Made by a program: the position numbers and the translations under genes
NCBI RefSeq assembly: GCF_014356525.2
Contig: NC_052511.1
Coordinates: 50,793,607 to 50,857,606 of the forward strand
Direction: 5' to 3'
DNA length: 64,000 nt
Source of the DNA: Nilaparvata lugens
Taxonomy: Eukaryota > Arthropoda > Insecta > Hemiptera > Delphacidae
The notes under the pieces: model-generated
What the model saw: only the letters and a program-made list of their open reading frames with translations
Told to the model about the DNA's origin: nothing
The model's database searches: none
Part shown: positions 63,783 to 64,000 of the stretch, in pieces
How the letters are laid out: the number at the start of each line of letters is the position of its first letter
How positions within the stretch are numbered: position 1 is the first letter of the stretch

Positions 63783-64000
63783 TTTTATTAATTCATTTAT
63801 TGTATAAAATACTATAATCATAATACAATAATTATGACATTGGAGGAAAAACTAGGCTGAGCCTGTACTATTTCTCTCCAAAAATTTGATAAAATGTTAA
63901 TGTTGTCCAAAAGATAAGTTATGTAATCACACACTGCTTCGTCACTTGATTTTCGGTCCAGGAATGATGATTTAAAATTATGAATTTTGAAGGTTGATTT
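63783..64000 (-). mobile_element. Tail family T-prime, copy 2 (runs off the window)
   Basis: The minus strand shares ATCAAGTGACGAAGCAGTGT, GGAGAGAAATAGTACAGGC and GTCATAATTATTGTATTATG with 40543-40740. Confidence 0.65.

Overview
This is about 64 kb of AT-rich, repeat-saturated animal nuclear DNA with one 100-N assembly gap (5982-6081). There is no operon structure and no dense coding. The repeat content (RTE-, CR1/jockey-like and Ty3/gypsy-type retroelements, tRNA-derived SINEs, many foldback/MITE families, long homopurine/homopyrimidine microsatellites) points to an insect. Several dispersed repeats look like ones I associate with planthoppers (Nilaparvata-type Hemiptera). That species guess rests on memory, not on a search.

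Layout: 1-5.3 kb holds a SINE with target-site duplication, a foldback MITE, an octanucleotide array and a near-perfect palindrome. 5.3-9.6 kb holds a 3'-tail repeat, the gap, a second foldback copy and a CR1-like LINE remnant. 9.7-13 kb is dominated by purine tracts and a nested set of transposons. 13-15.5 kb has two tandem satellites (209 and 109 bp) and a long foldback. 17-23 kb holds the only substantial intact coding DNA: an RTE-clade non-LTR retrotransposon with an ORF1, an 852-bp internal tandem duplication, an intact 974-aa APE-RT ORF2 and a ~450-bp (TTTA)n tail. 24.2-25.7 kb is a broken Ty3/gypsy pol remnant on the minus strand. 26-32 kb is minisatellites, pyrimidine tracts and dispersed repeats. 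32.4-36.8 kb holds foldback elements carrying satellite-like arrays. 37-38.5 kb is a pyrimidine tract. 38.9-41.4 kb holds a LINE insertion with a paralogous empty site, a foldback and a possible host exon. 42-48.5 kb holds tail repeats in CT tracts, another foldback, a tandem hairpin array and a 48-bp minisatellite, plus a second possible exon. 48.6-58.1 kb has more foldbacks, three copies of an ~850-bp repeat with an internal (CA)n, and a 2.26-kb TTAA-flanked element. 58-61.3 kb has a 10-bp-quantum minisatellite and a 914-bp tandem duplication. 61.6-64 kb is AT-rich DNA and a pyrimidine tract.

How parts work together: the only gene set that could act together is ORF1 plus ORF2 of the RTE element. 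ORF1, a duplication-born chimeric ORF and ORF2 all lie in one reading frame, separated by a stop, two codons and an ATG. No complete host gene is visible. Two short splice-bounded segments, 40832-40893 (+) and 46745-46817 (-), are the best candidates for host exons, so much of the window may be intergenic or intronic. The most unusual signal is a hammerhead-like RNA core shared by three otherwise unrelated foldback families (near 6.5, 44.3, 48.7 and 53.7 kb).
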